From positions 800,456 to 864,455 of the forward strand of contig VZRG01000157.1 in NCBI GenBank assembly GCA_013397435.1: DNA of 64,000 nucleotides, read 5' to 3'. The DNA is from Erythrocercus mccallii. Its lineage: Eukaryota; Chordata; Aves; Passeriformes; Dicruridae. The notes under the pieces are model-generated. The model saw only the letters and a program-made list of their open reading frames with translations, made no database searches and was not told the DNA's origin. Both the position numbers and the translations under genes were made by a program. Positions 13,842-25,480 of this stretch are shown here, one piece after another (position 1 is the first letter of the stretch; each line of letters begins with the position of its first letter).

Positions 13842-16800
13842 GGGTTTTGTTTGTTTTTTCTTCAGGTGTTTGAAATAAGATTTTTTGGATCATCCTCCGC
13901 TATTTATCACAAGACCAGCTGCAGGCCTGAAACATGAAATGTGCATGGCAAAATGGATAGAGGTTGTCATCCTTCCTGGTTTGTCTCTTCCTGTAGGATT
14001 TCTGAGGTTGCCTTGCAGAGGTAGCAGTGAGTATGATTATGTCTGGATGCTTAGCACCAATTTCCAAGCTGAAGGCTATGATTTTATTGTGTATTATTTA
14101 TAAAGATCCTGCCAGGCCTAATGCTTGCTTCAGGAGAGATCACTGTTGAATATTTGAGCTGAACGTGTCTCATTCCACTTAACAACCCACTTTATCAGCA
14201 CACTGTCCACAGTAATGCTGAACACACTTCCCAACAGGGTATATTGTACCTGTTCCATTACTTTATCAGAAGTCTGGTCCTCCTTGTTGGTAAATACCTT
14301 CCTACACCTTGGACTGAGTGCACCACCTGACAAGAGGGTGAGGGTTTCCTGCATGCAGTTGAATGTTATTTCACCTCCAGCATTGCACTCTGAAAACTTT
14401 GGACTGTTCTCAGTTTTCCAAGTCAGCAGCTGGATCATATTTATTTAGAGCTGGCTGTGCAAATGTATTGATTTGTAGTCTGCTATTGTTTTGTGCCTTG
14501 TATTTATGTGGCTCTAATGGACTGAAAGTGTTTCAAAACTGAAGGGGATTAAAATATAGAGCTTTTTCTCTGGGTAAGTGTAGGGAATATTATAACCTGA
14601 AATCTGTTCTAAAATATGATTTTACAGCATTTATATACTGTTATTTTAAAGCTAGAGATACTGTGCCATCCAGTAATTGAGTACAAAGCCATGAAAATAG
14701 CAGAAAGAAATGAAGGTACAGAGAGGAAACAATGAAGCTGGCAACACAAACCCTTGTCAAATGTGAGGAATGAGCTTTGAAATAAGCTCTGACTTTGCCT
14801 CAGCACCACTTGCTTGGTCGAATAATCTCACCCCCCAGCCAGATGTCACCATATGGCCGGTGACAACTTTCAATTAGAGGCCCATGGTGTTTATCATCCC
14901 CTTTTACATATGGATAGAAAGCAGTCCTGTGACCTGCCCATTGCACCCAAGAGGTTTGTTCTCCTTCTTTAAAAGATGTGTGTGCTAAGACTCGCTCCCA
15001 TCCTTGGTGCTACAAGTTTCCAAGCCCAATTTTAATGTTTTAAACCTTTGTTCAGCCACTGCCAGCTCTGAAAACTGGATGGAGCCTGCATCTCCAGCAG
15101 TCCCTGGGTACTGAGGGTGGGTTTTGGAGAAGCTTAGGGCTCAGCTCTTGACAGTGTTGAAAATGTCACTGTGCAGTGGATTTGAGCCTCACAGCTGCTT
15201 TGGCTGCCCACATCTGCAAGGGTCCTTTTCGGAGCATGGCCACACAAATGTGAATGTTGTGTCATGCATCTCAAGTACAGAGCAAGGAGCCCACTGCACT
15301 GTGACAGCACCAGGCACTCTTACCAAGGAGTCCTGGCACCCTTGACAAATGAGGGACAGATGTTAATGATCCAATCAGCTGCTCATCCTTGAGATTGTCC
15401 AATGATTGTCCAACAAATTTGATTATAGGAGATACTATGTGTTTTAAGCTGACTTTTGTGCATGGCTGGGCTTTCCCAGTAATCCTATGCAGTATCCAAG
15501 GCACCATTCAGTGGCTTCTTGCAAATCCCTGTGAAGCAATTACTGTCCTTTCTTCACGTTCAGGAATTGTCAGTTTCAGGTGCAATTAAAGTAAAATTGC
15601 TTTCAGTAGGTACTTGGCTATGATGACTTTTGCTGGTCATAATTCTCTCTACACTATGTTGTTTCTTCAGATAAAAATTATATTTCTCTTGTGCCCTGGA
15701 ATCTCAAGCTCATTTTTGACCCAAAGTATCCTCAGAGAGTTGTAAAACTAAGATGTTATAACTGCACATTACCTAGTAATGAACGTTGTGAGAGTCAGGC
15801 CAGGAAGATGAAGACAAGAGATATGAATTAATGTTTTAATAATCTTCCTCAGATCAGTACAAGTCATACAGGCAAGGATCCCAGTAACTGCTGGTGAGCA
15901 ATGCAGCTGCTCCAGTGTGGTCTGATATTGCTGTGTAACTCTCCAAGGAAATGGTGCTCAGTGTCTGCAGACACAGATGGTCACTCAGCCACCAATAGAG
16001 CTTTGACCTTGTCCCAGCATGATGGTGCAACTGTGTACTTTGGACAGAATTGCTGTTTACAGTGCCACAGCTTTTGCTGGAGGCATAGGAAGCTCATTAA
16101 TTTATTTTTATTTCTGTTTAATCCTAGGCTATGCAAGCCATCCTTTTGTTCTGATCCAGGGCATCCACCATTTTTATAAGGCAAGCAAAGGCTTGCTCCA
16201 TTTCACTCAGACACAAGATTTGAATTGAAACACAGCTGCGAGTCATGCCACTGGGTTCTACAGGGCCAGGACAGGAAGCCTGTGGAAGCAGCATCCCTCA
16301 CTGCACTGTGCTGTTCCTTCTCCAGTACAGGAGCCAACCAACATGAGACATTTTGCAGACCTGCACAATGCCAGCCTTCCCACACATCCATGTGTGCTGC
16401 CTGTTGAGATGTGCTGGGATTCTCCCATGGTCGAAATAACCAGAGCAGCGTCTTGCTCTTGCATTTTAGAATACAAAGAGTCTCCAACAACAGTGCAAAG
16501 ACTGTATTTTAACATCTCAAAGCACAAACCCCAAATGCTACCGAACTATATCCTAGAGAAATAGGTTTAATAGATTAAGAGGCTGTCTTCTGGCACTGTG
16601 CAAGGTGTTGGACTTGCCTGAATCATTCCTTGAACACAGCTTTTCTCTGGGAAAAACACCTCGTCTGGTTTTAAAGATCTTGTTCAATGGTGGAGAACAC
16701 AGTACAAATCTTGTTTACTTGTTCCTATGTTTGCTTACATCTTCTGCTAAAAATACGACACTTTTCTATGCTGAACTGGTCTAGATTTAACAGCCAGCCA

Positions 16801-18403
16801 GCCTTGTTAAAGCTTTGTCTATGGATGGAAAACTTTCTATTTATTTTCTAATTTTCTGTTCCTTGTTAGGTCCCCACAGTCAGTGTTCATGACAGTACAC
16901 AGTGGGTTTGTGATGAGATTGCACTGTTAGGGATGTACTATTAGCCATGCTTTTCACAGACACTTAGCATCACCCTTTTGCCTCTTCTTGGAACCATCTC
17001 CAATTTTTCAGCACCAGTTTGATAAGATTTACTGAAAAAGGACAGTACAGACCCAGACGGCTTCCCAGCCAGTGCATTCAAAAGTGGCAACACTTCCATG
17101 TGTGTTACTATAAATACAGCAACAAACACTTAAAATGATTTAATCTTATATTTTTAAGTACCTGACTGCTGTGAGATGGATGCAATGTCCCAGAAGCAGT
17201 GCTCAGAATAGCCAGTGTGCCTGAGTTGACCCTACTCCTACCTTTGGTTGGTCCAGAAAATATGGCTCAGTACAAAAGGGAGTACATTTGCAGTGCCTGT
17301 ACCAGACACAGCTTTCTCGGATATCAGTAAATGAAAAAATTGGGAACAGGGGGAAGTTAGTAAAGAAACTGTTATCACTACAACCTCCTTTGTTTTCTTT
17401 AATATACCCTCCTGATGGGTTCTGTGTTCAGAGCTACCTTCCAGTTCTTCAGTCACCATTAGTCCAGCTCCTGGTTGTTGGGTGTTTCAAAAAGTCAGCT
17501 AACCAATAAAAACCTGAGCCAAGCTCCCAGCGAGCATCTGGCTGTGGTTGTTTGGATGCGTCTGTGAGTAATGCCAAGCTATTGCAAAGCCAAGCCAGTA
17601 TTCAGACATCAGTTTTTGGAAATGGGATTTGTTGTGTTATTTATCTTCTGTATTAACGGAGAGGGCCTGGCTTTTGTTTTTTAACCTTGTTGTTTCAATG
17701 CCAGAAGAGTAGAAATATAACCCAAGTTAAAACAATAGCTCTTAAAAGATGTGATATTTTCTTTCATCCCCTGTTTAGTAAGCAGCCTTGGCAGTGTCAT
17801 TTCATATAAAGAACTGCAAAGTCACAAGGTCCAGAAATACAATAATTCCAGGAATGACAAAAAAAATGACCTGCTTTGTCTTTTTATTGACTATAACTGT
17901 GGTGAAAAAGGCCATTCTGCATCCTCAGCCGTAACTAGTTAATTACTTTCTGTTGTTTTTTTGTAGATGTTTCTAACCAACATTAAGTAAAATGTACATT
18001 GTGGAACAAACCATCCATACAGTATATGCCATAATTACTGTTTAGTAATTTCACACTAGCAAAAATTTATTAAAACTTCACGACTCATTAATAGTAAGTG
18101 ATCATAATCGCTTAATAGAAAAGGAAACTCAGCTAATGATAGAAGTGCTGATTAATGTTTTTGACCTTTAGACAGGAAGTCAAGTGAAATTAATGTCACT
18201 GGGTGTTGAAAGTCAAGTTATTGTCAAGTGTAGATAGCCTCTAATCAAAAGAGAAAGCCCACAACTTCACAAATTTTCTGTTCTTCATGAGAAAACTATT
18301 GCTTTTCTATACTCCATGGCATTTTTAAAAATCTCACTGCCACACTTCAAGTAACAAGACTGACCTATTATTTATTACAAAAGTCAGTTAAAAAAGAAAG
18401 TTG

Positions 18404-18490
18404 CATATATATGTATATATATATATACACATACATATATATATGTGTATATATATATATATACATACATATATATATATGTATATATAT
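18404..18490. repeat. (TA)n-rich microsatellite with ATAC/GTAT interruptions
   Basis: About 85 bp of alternating TA, interrupted by ACACATACAT and TGTGTATA blocks, so it is largely self-complementary. An open reading frame runs out of it to 18951, but its first residues are low-complexity Tyr/Ile encoded by the repeat. Confidence 0.9.
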
Positions 18491-19208
18491 GGTCACTACT
18501 TCAGGAGGACCTTTCTCTTTTAAGAGAAATACTTAACATGCTGGCCATAAGCATGCAGCATTATATGCAGCTATTTATCTCTTTTTTTGGTCAACAGCAT
18601 TCCTTTTATGAGCCCAGGTTAACTATTTTTGAAGAGAATAACAGCCCAGCTGACCAGTCCATTGCCTCATCGCGCATCAGATGCTTGGGCACCGCTGGAG
18701 CTGACAGGATGACTGTCCTTGCAGCCAGCTGTGTGCCTGGAAAGCATCAGCCTCAGCTTTGCATCTGGCTGCTTCTGATGCCCACCGGGGCTGGTGCGAG
18801 TGGTGGCATTTGGGGTGCAGCAGGCACTGCACTGCACTGCACAAGGAGGTCTTGTGGCCAGCCTCAGGCCAGATTAGAGTGGCAGTGGAACATCTGTGCA
18901 GGGGCCCCAGTCCCTGAGGTAACTCAGGTACTGGCTTGTAAATGGAAATGACTTCTACTTTATCTGTGAATATTTTTTATGTGTGCTCTTTCTTTCATTT
19001 TTTTGAAATGAGACATAACTTGAAGGCAGCATCCCCAGGACTTATTTGTTCTTAATTATGCCACAGCCCTGCATGTAACATCTCAAGATGAAGGAGATGG
19101 AGCCTCTCACACATTGGCCTAATCCTGTCCCACTGAAAAGGCTGAATGGAGATGCCTCAGCCTTTCACCTGAGAAGGCAAACCTCTTTCTGGATGCTAAC
19201 TCAGTTTT

Positions 19209-19237
19209 TTATTCAAACTAAAACTCAGTTTGAATAA
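19209..19237. repeat. Perfect 11-bp stem inverted repeat
   Basis: TTATTCAAACT at 19209-19219 and its exact reverse complement AGTTTGAATAA at 19227-19237 are separated by a 7-base spacer. It could form a hairpin in DNA or RNA. No gene is nearby and no T-tract follows that would suggest a terminator. Confidence 0.7.
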
Positions 19238-22200
19238 CCTTCTCTAGAGTATTCAACAGCTCCCATGATGGGCAGAGAGGGAGGGACAGTTTCTTCCAAG
19301 TATGAGCAGAAACCTGGCTATGTGTTAGTGAGCTTTATGTTCGTTTGACATCAGTCAAAGTCACAGAGGGAAGGACAATCCCTTTCTAATAATGTCACTC
19401 AATATTTAGCCTACCTACATTTGTATTAATAATAAAGCCCTCAGGCAGTGAGTTATGTACAGCCATTGATCTGCTCAAAACAGCACTGAAGTATTGACAA
19501 ATACTGTTTTGGAGACAAATAAAAGCTAAACTGTATTTATATCCACCAGATTCTGACCTCTGACAAACAAGCAAATGGAACTGCATAGCCAGGTTAATGC
19601 TGATCTGAGCCTCTCCAAACCAGAATTAAGCCAGCAGTGGATTGGTAAATGCAGATTTATTTTTATATATTTGTTTTTATAATTTATATCTGTGTGTGTA
19701 CTTTCCATGTGTACTTTCCAACTGCATCTCTTGAAGATTTTTCTGTTAACATCCTTTTGAAAGCAAGAGGGATGTGCCACACTTGCAAACCTGGAGATAA
19801 ATACCATCTGTTTAGTTAACCTCACTGAGAATACTGGTGGAATGTTGTTCTTTTTTAAAAACATATATACGAGAGCAATTCAGAGACTTGAATTGTGGGT
19901 CCATCCAAAGCAATTGGCCACAAGACTTTATTTTATAATGCTACAAAATATAAATTTATTTTTTATTAAAGACTCTGTAAACTATGCTTTCTACCTCAGA
20001 GCAAAAGATTTCCTAGCATCCTCTCTGGGGGAAAAAAAAGCCAACAACAACCAATCCAAAAAGCCTTCTGCACAATTAGTATGGAGCAACATTTCCCAGC
20101 CCCTATTTTGGCTTTTTCCTTGCTATTGCTCAGCAGTTTCTGTAATTAATACAGATACAAAAATTTGGCAATGAAGAATTAAGGGGTAACATTTGTATTC
20201 AGAGCCAAAAAAGACGTGCATCTCACCAAAACCACTTAGTTTATTGTTACCAAAAAATTGTTTCAGGAAATCATACTTCTGTCTCTGAACACAAACCAGA
20301 ACTCAGCATGAATCAGACAGAAACAGAGACAGGGTTTTTTGCCAACACACAGAAGCAGTGCAAGTGTCAGGGCAGGCTGATTGCTTGGGCAGGGTTTTGG
20401 AGAGCTCTAGGAGCATGCCTGGAAAACGATTAAGATCACCTTTTAAAATTCCTTTCCTGTGCAGCTTAGAACTCTGCTGATTTAATGGCACACTGGAAAT
20501 GCATCTCCAAGAAAACCCCAAGTGGGAAGGTGTCAAATTTGCCCCCTCTAACCTGTCCATCTTTGTCCATGCCTGCTGTGAAGATGCCAAACGATTCATC
20601 TGCTTCCCAGGGCGTCATTTAAAATGTCTCTGCACAACCCAACCCATTTAAGTGAAATTATTCTATAAATGCCATGTAAAGTAGAAACCCCACCTATCCA
20701 GGCATCACCAGGCCTTACCAACACTGCTAAAGGAAGTCAAAGTGTGCTGAGCATTGTTTTACACATGGCAGCCAAGACAGCGCAGAGAGAACTCAGTTTC
20801 TTTGTGAGGATGCTGGTGCCCTCCATCATGACAAGAGATGGATGCTGTGAGTCATCGTTCTTTATTAACAGCATAACCTGTACATGTGGAACAAGGGCAG
20901 AGCGATACAATGGCTCCTGTTTGTGCACCCTCTAGGCAGTCCCTGGGTACCAGGAAAAGCAGCCCTACCTGCCATGATCTCTCAGCCAAAGGCAGCCTAG
21001 TGTGAACACTAGCCAGGTGTGAACTGTAAATTAAAAGCAAAACCCCCACCAACCCTAAATCAACAAAACACAACCTAAAAATCAAACCCACAGGTAAGGC
21101 ATACTGAAGAATCTATCTGGTCATGCATAGTTGGCTGCTTGGTGATGTCAGACACAGCTTGGCTTTATCTTTCCCAGGAGAGGCTGCTCATTAAGTCTGT
21201 CGTGGAGCTGTACACCTTGAGTGGAGGCTTCCCTGCTGTTCCTCCATCCTCATCCTCCTCTTCCACAGCACTGGAGCTGTGGCAGTGCAGAGAATGAGGG
21301 CAAGGTAGAAGGAAACTCCAAAGCTAACTCAAACTGGCAAACATTTTGATTGCTTTTGTGCACCACATTCTCCAAACACATCTTTGAAATGGTTAAACGT
21401 TTGGAAGATGGCACTGCAGGACCTGAAGAACCTGGAGCACTTTATGCACAGGACTTAATAGCAGCAGAATGACACCTAAATCCAAGCAACCTCAAGAGTT
21501 GGCCCAGGAACCCAAGCTGAGTGTTGGATACTGCCAAACAGAATGTGCTGCCTTTCCCTCCCACCTCCTGAAACACCCATCATCTGGGTAGCAAATGATG
21601 CCAGGACAGCTAAACATCTCCTACTTGCATCTCCCCTGCAACTCTAGATCCTCCTGGAGCTGCCAAAGCATGATGATTTAGCTGGAAAAATGTTTTCAGC
21701 CCTAACAGAGCAGACCTTTAACCTTGGATTTTTGTGCATCTCTACCACTCCCATCTCTCCTCCTCACATCCTGCCCCCAAACCTTGCTTCTCTCTCTGAG
21801 CAACAGCAATTGGAACTGTCTGGCCTTAAAATGGTGGGAGGCTCTGGCCCTTTGCTGAGCAGCAGCTTTTTCACGGGTGAGTGTGATTGCTCTTTGCTCA
21901 TAATATATTCATTTGTTAAATCTCAGTTTGAATATGAGTAAATGCTGAAATGATTGTCCTGGTTTTTAGTCACCAGCATGAGGGAAGGCATCCTGAAAGC
22001 TTGTTTATCCACCTTCCCTTTCCTCTCCCAGCACACTCTGCCATTTCCTAAAATATCCTCCTGCAAGCGCTTTTTTGTCGTCTTTTTTTTTTGTCTTCAA
22101 AGCCTTTGCAGCTCTTCTGCTGCCATTGTGTGAAAATAGGAGCGAGCCCTTTCTTTCTGGCCTGGCAGGAGGAAGGGGTGGGATGGGTGTGGAGGCGTCT

Positions 22201-22372
22201 GTGCGTGCCAGAGAATGAACAAGCATGAATGGGGCCAGCTGGCCACTCTTGTGCCTGTCTTTCCATCCTTTCCATCTGACGCTGCCTGCTCATTGTAATT
22301 TTGCAGGCCACATTCACTAACACAAAAAGACTGGGGAGCAAGCAAATGAATAGATATTTAAAGGGAAAAAGC

Positions 22373-22378
22373 TTTATT
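22373..22378 (-). promoter_or_regulatory. Candidate distal poly(A) signal of GFRA1
   Basis: AATAAA on the minus strand, followed about 40 nt downstream by a U/GU-rich stretch (TCTTTTTGTGTTAG). Use of this site would give a 3' UTR of about 7.5 kb, which fits the long 3' UTR known for mammalian GFRA1. Another AATAAA lies at 22576-22581, about 200 nt upstream in the transcript. The hexamer is common by chance in AT-rich DNA, so this is a guess at the gene's end. Confidence 0.25.
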
Positions 22379-24852
22379 TCTTATTTTCTTAGATCATGGT
22401 AGACTGTAAAACAACAGGGAAAAATGAGATCAACCTTGTTGTCCTTCCTTTTTTTTTTTTTGCCAGCCAAGCTTCCTTATTTTTTTTTCTTTTTATAATA
22501 AATCAAAACAGAAGAAAAACAACGAGGAAATTGTTCTCACAAAAACATGCTTTTTAATAAAAAAAGAGAATAATGTTTATTGAGAGGGATTGTTTTCTGG
22601 ATATGTACAATACTAATGCAGGAGGATTATGCTAACAGAAAACGCCAAACATCATGGATTGACTTCCAAAGTGTGGACAGTCCAAAGAGCAACGTCCTCA
22701 GAGCAAGTAAGTCAACAGGAACAAATGAACAGTGGTTTTGGGTTGGTTTTTTTTACAACAAATTACCAGCCATTATGACTGAAGACCGGACACGTAATAA
22801 CCTGAAGTGAGATGTACAGAAACCCTTAAGACGACACAGAATTCACATAAGAAGGTAACTGTTTGTGTAGGAATTTCCTCCAGAAAATGGAAGCATGTTC
22901 TAGACACTTTTGGAAAAAGACAAAGAGAAAAAAATGGTGAAAAAAGTGCAGGAAAATACTAACATTGGATATCCTCAGATCACAGTGAATGCCAGTCTTC
23001 CTGGGTCCAAACACTACCTGTTACCTTTATCTTCACCACTTCTGCTTACCATACATTAACCACTTTATCATGATGATGTAAAAAAAAATTACATTTATGT
23101 GAGCCTTCTCCTGCTATTTCTTTTTTGCTGTAGCTCTTGTCAACTTGTAATTTACACAAAAAGTGAAAAATTCAACATACCCTCGGTGAAAGACACATGC
23201 ACCTTCCCAGCCTGAGCAGTACTAATCACAGCTGATCATTTCAGTACTAGGTAACGCTGCACAAAACATCACGCAAACCCTGCCAGAGCAAACTCAGTAG
23301 CAGTAATTCTGGGGGTGGGGAGAACATGGACATTAATAACTGCCACCAGGTAAGCTTCCCACATGTTGGAGTGCTTGGAAGCAGTTTCTCCCACTGACCG
23401 CATTCGGGATTTATTTTTTGTTCTTATCCAGAAACAATGTAGGGTACTGGGAAGAGGTAAGAGGTTGATTTTATGCATCACTTCACAGAAAAGCAGCAAT
23501 ATAAAAATCAAGACCGTATTTTTCTTTCAATTTTTACCTCCACTTGGCTTTCCTTTTAAGCAACGTGTGACTCAGCTCAGTCTGGGCTGTGCACTCCCAA
23601 CTGCCAGACACGATCCCCTGCAAGGCTTTGTTCCACTTCTAATAATCCTCACAAACACTCCTTCTATCTTAACTTTCACTTAAAGGTTAGAGCCTTTGTC
23701 TTACCCCAAAGCAGGCAGAGGATGTCATTGCTAATAACCTGGTCTGGGGATGTGAGAGGGAGATCCTGTGCTCCCAGCATTTAGGTTAACATACTCCCAA
23801 AAGAATTGCTTCACTTCTCAGAAGGGGGAACAGCTTCCATGGGCTAATCCACCAAGTCGAAGAAAAAAACCCATGATTTCTCTGTTTTATCCTCAGTGGG
23901 ACACACATTTCTCTCTCAGCAGTGTGCTTTCTGCAGTATCTCCCGCTAAAATAAATGGTGGTTCCCTAAACTGTAATTTTTGCATCTTCAGGGTTTCTGC
24001 AGCTTCCTTCTGTCATATATATCCTATTCCATAAACATTACCATGAGAGGACCATATCGTTTTAATCTTATTTTGAAAATTACTCCAGAGTTTCAGCAGA
24101 TTTGCTGGCTTCTGTGCTTGAAGGAGTTTACATCTCCCTGTGGTTCACCACATCTGTGGGCTTTAGCTTTTGTAGCATTTAAGCTTTGACCTAAGGACAA
24201 GTGCAGTGGCCAAAATCAACTCCTTACTCAGCTGAAGAGCAGCAGCTAGTGAGACTGCCATGACTTATTTGTCAGCATGTAGCTCTGACAGGTTTGTTAG
24301 TGTGGGATAAGCTTCACCCCAGCTGGACAGGCGTGAGTGATGGAGCAGACACAAAGGCTTTGGAGGACAGAGGTTTGTAAGATGTCAAATACTTTGGTAT
24401 TTTCCAAGGAGGAATTTGAGGGAAAATGCCCTTAAATCTATGACTCATTTTCTTCTGGATTCTAGGAAATTCTCCCTTTAGCAGATTAAAAACCAGGGCA
24501 AAATTATTACAATGTTGGAATTACTACAAGCAGGGGCTAAGGTTTGATGTTTTAATCCAGGCAACAATTAGCTGTAATTCTATGCATAGCAACAGCTATT
24601 GGCACCTGAGTAAGATAAAACAACAGGAACTGTTTAAACTCTGGTTAAAAGTGCTCAGAGAACTCTTGTGAATAGTCTAGACCGTAGCAGTTTAGTACCA
24701 ATTTAGAATATCACAGTCTATATTGGTAAGAATTGCTACAGGGAAATTTGTTGACTCTGTGCTGCTTTAAAATCCAGGTAACTTTTAGGCCACATCTTGA
24801 ATTTGCTGCTCAATTTTTTTTATGTATGATAAAAAAAGAAATGCAATATCTT

Positions 24853-24878
24853 GAAGCCAACTTGCAGGAGTTGGCTTC
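24853..24878 (-). repeat. 10-bp stem, 6-nt loop hairpin in putative 3' UTR
   Basis: GAAGCCAACT (24853-24862) and its exact reverse complement AGTTGGCTTC (24869-24878) flank a six-base loop. In the GFRA1 transcript orientation this would be a stable stem-loop of mixed base composition. Function is unknown. Confidence 0.6.
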
Positions 24879-25439
24879 TGACTGTTGAGGTGTCCACATC
24901 TAATATGCATCTATTAACTATAAACATTGCCTGCAGGTGAAATAACTCAGAAGAGACCATGAAGCAAGGGTGTATAAAAGTCAACATAATGTTGAGTTAA
25001 AAATGGGAAATCATCATCCTCCCTGATTTTACCTTAAGAACAGAGCCATTAAAATTTCCCCAAGAGAATTCTTACTCTTGTAAGAACTTATTATTTAGTG
25101 AGACTTTCTCTATTTGACTGAAATTCCAGCTGGAAAATACAGATTAAAATTATTTAAATATTTCTAATAGCTTGTACAGAGTTTGAAAGTTTCCAATCAT
25201 ATTCAGTACCAAACTAAATTTTAAATTCCAGCTGGGGAGTAACAACATAATGTTTTGGATTATTCAAGTCAAACCAGTGCTAAAGAGATAAAATGGGAAC
25301 TTTCAATTTCCTCCCCATTAAAGGTGTTCTTAGTTCAGTGGAGACATATTCCTGATCACATCTGTTTTTCCTCAAAAGTGAAGGCTGTAATTAAAAAAGA
25401 AAACCAGAAAACCAGCACTGAAGCAAATCTATGAAGTTG

Positions 25440-25480
25440 AATACTGTGGAGTTGGACAAAATGACCTTCCGAAGTTAAAG
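25440..25480 (+). mobile_element. Possible old CR1 LINE remnant
   Basis: GGAGTTGGACAAAATGACCTTC resembles the CR1 3'-end consensus region (GTTGGACTAGATGACCTT). It is short and diverged, and the usual ATTCTATGA tail repeat is missing, so chance similarity is possible. Confidence 0.3.

Larger units (their letters stand above)
1..22350. other. Gene-free sequence downstream of GFRA1
   Basis: I see no coding exon, RNA gene or recognisable transposon in this stretch. Open reading frames are short (mostly under 110 codons), lie on both strands, and none resembles a protein family I know. The longest, 18445-18951 on the plus strand, begins inside a TA microsatellite. The sequence is AT-rich with short homopolymer tracts, and its notable elements (the pentamer repeat, 68-bp duplication, TA repeat and hairpin) are listed separately. 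In human the next gene on this side of GFRA1 is ATRNL1, in convergent orientation and about 100 kb away. No ATRNL1 exon was recognised here. Non-coding RNAs and enhancers cannot be excluded from sequence alone. Confidence 0.6.

Noticed and set aside
18445..18951. 168-codon plus-strand ORF after the TA repeat, with an AG-like site near 18597 and a GTAACT near 18920
   Set aside because: Its start codons lie in a TA microsatellite and the protein matches nothing I know. The splice-like motifs are common by chance.
1..22350. A terminal exon of the downstream neighbour (ATRNL1 in human)
   Set aside because: No frame shows attractin-like sequence. The human intergenic distance suggests that the gene lies outside the window.
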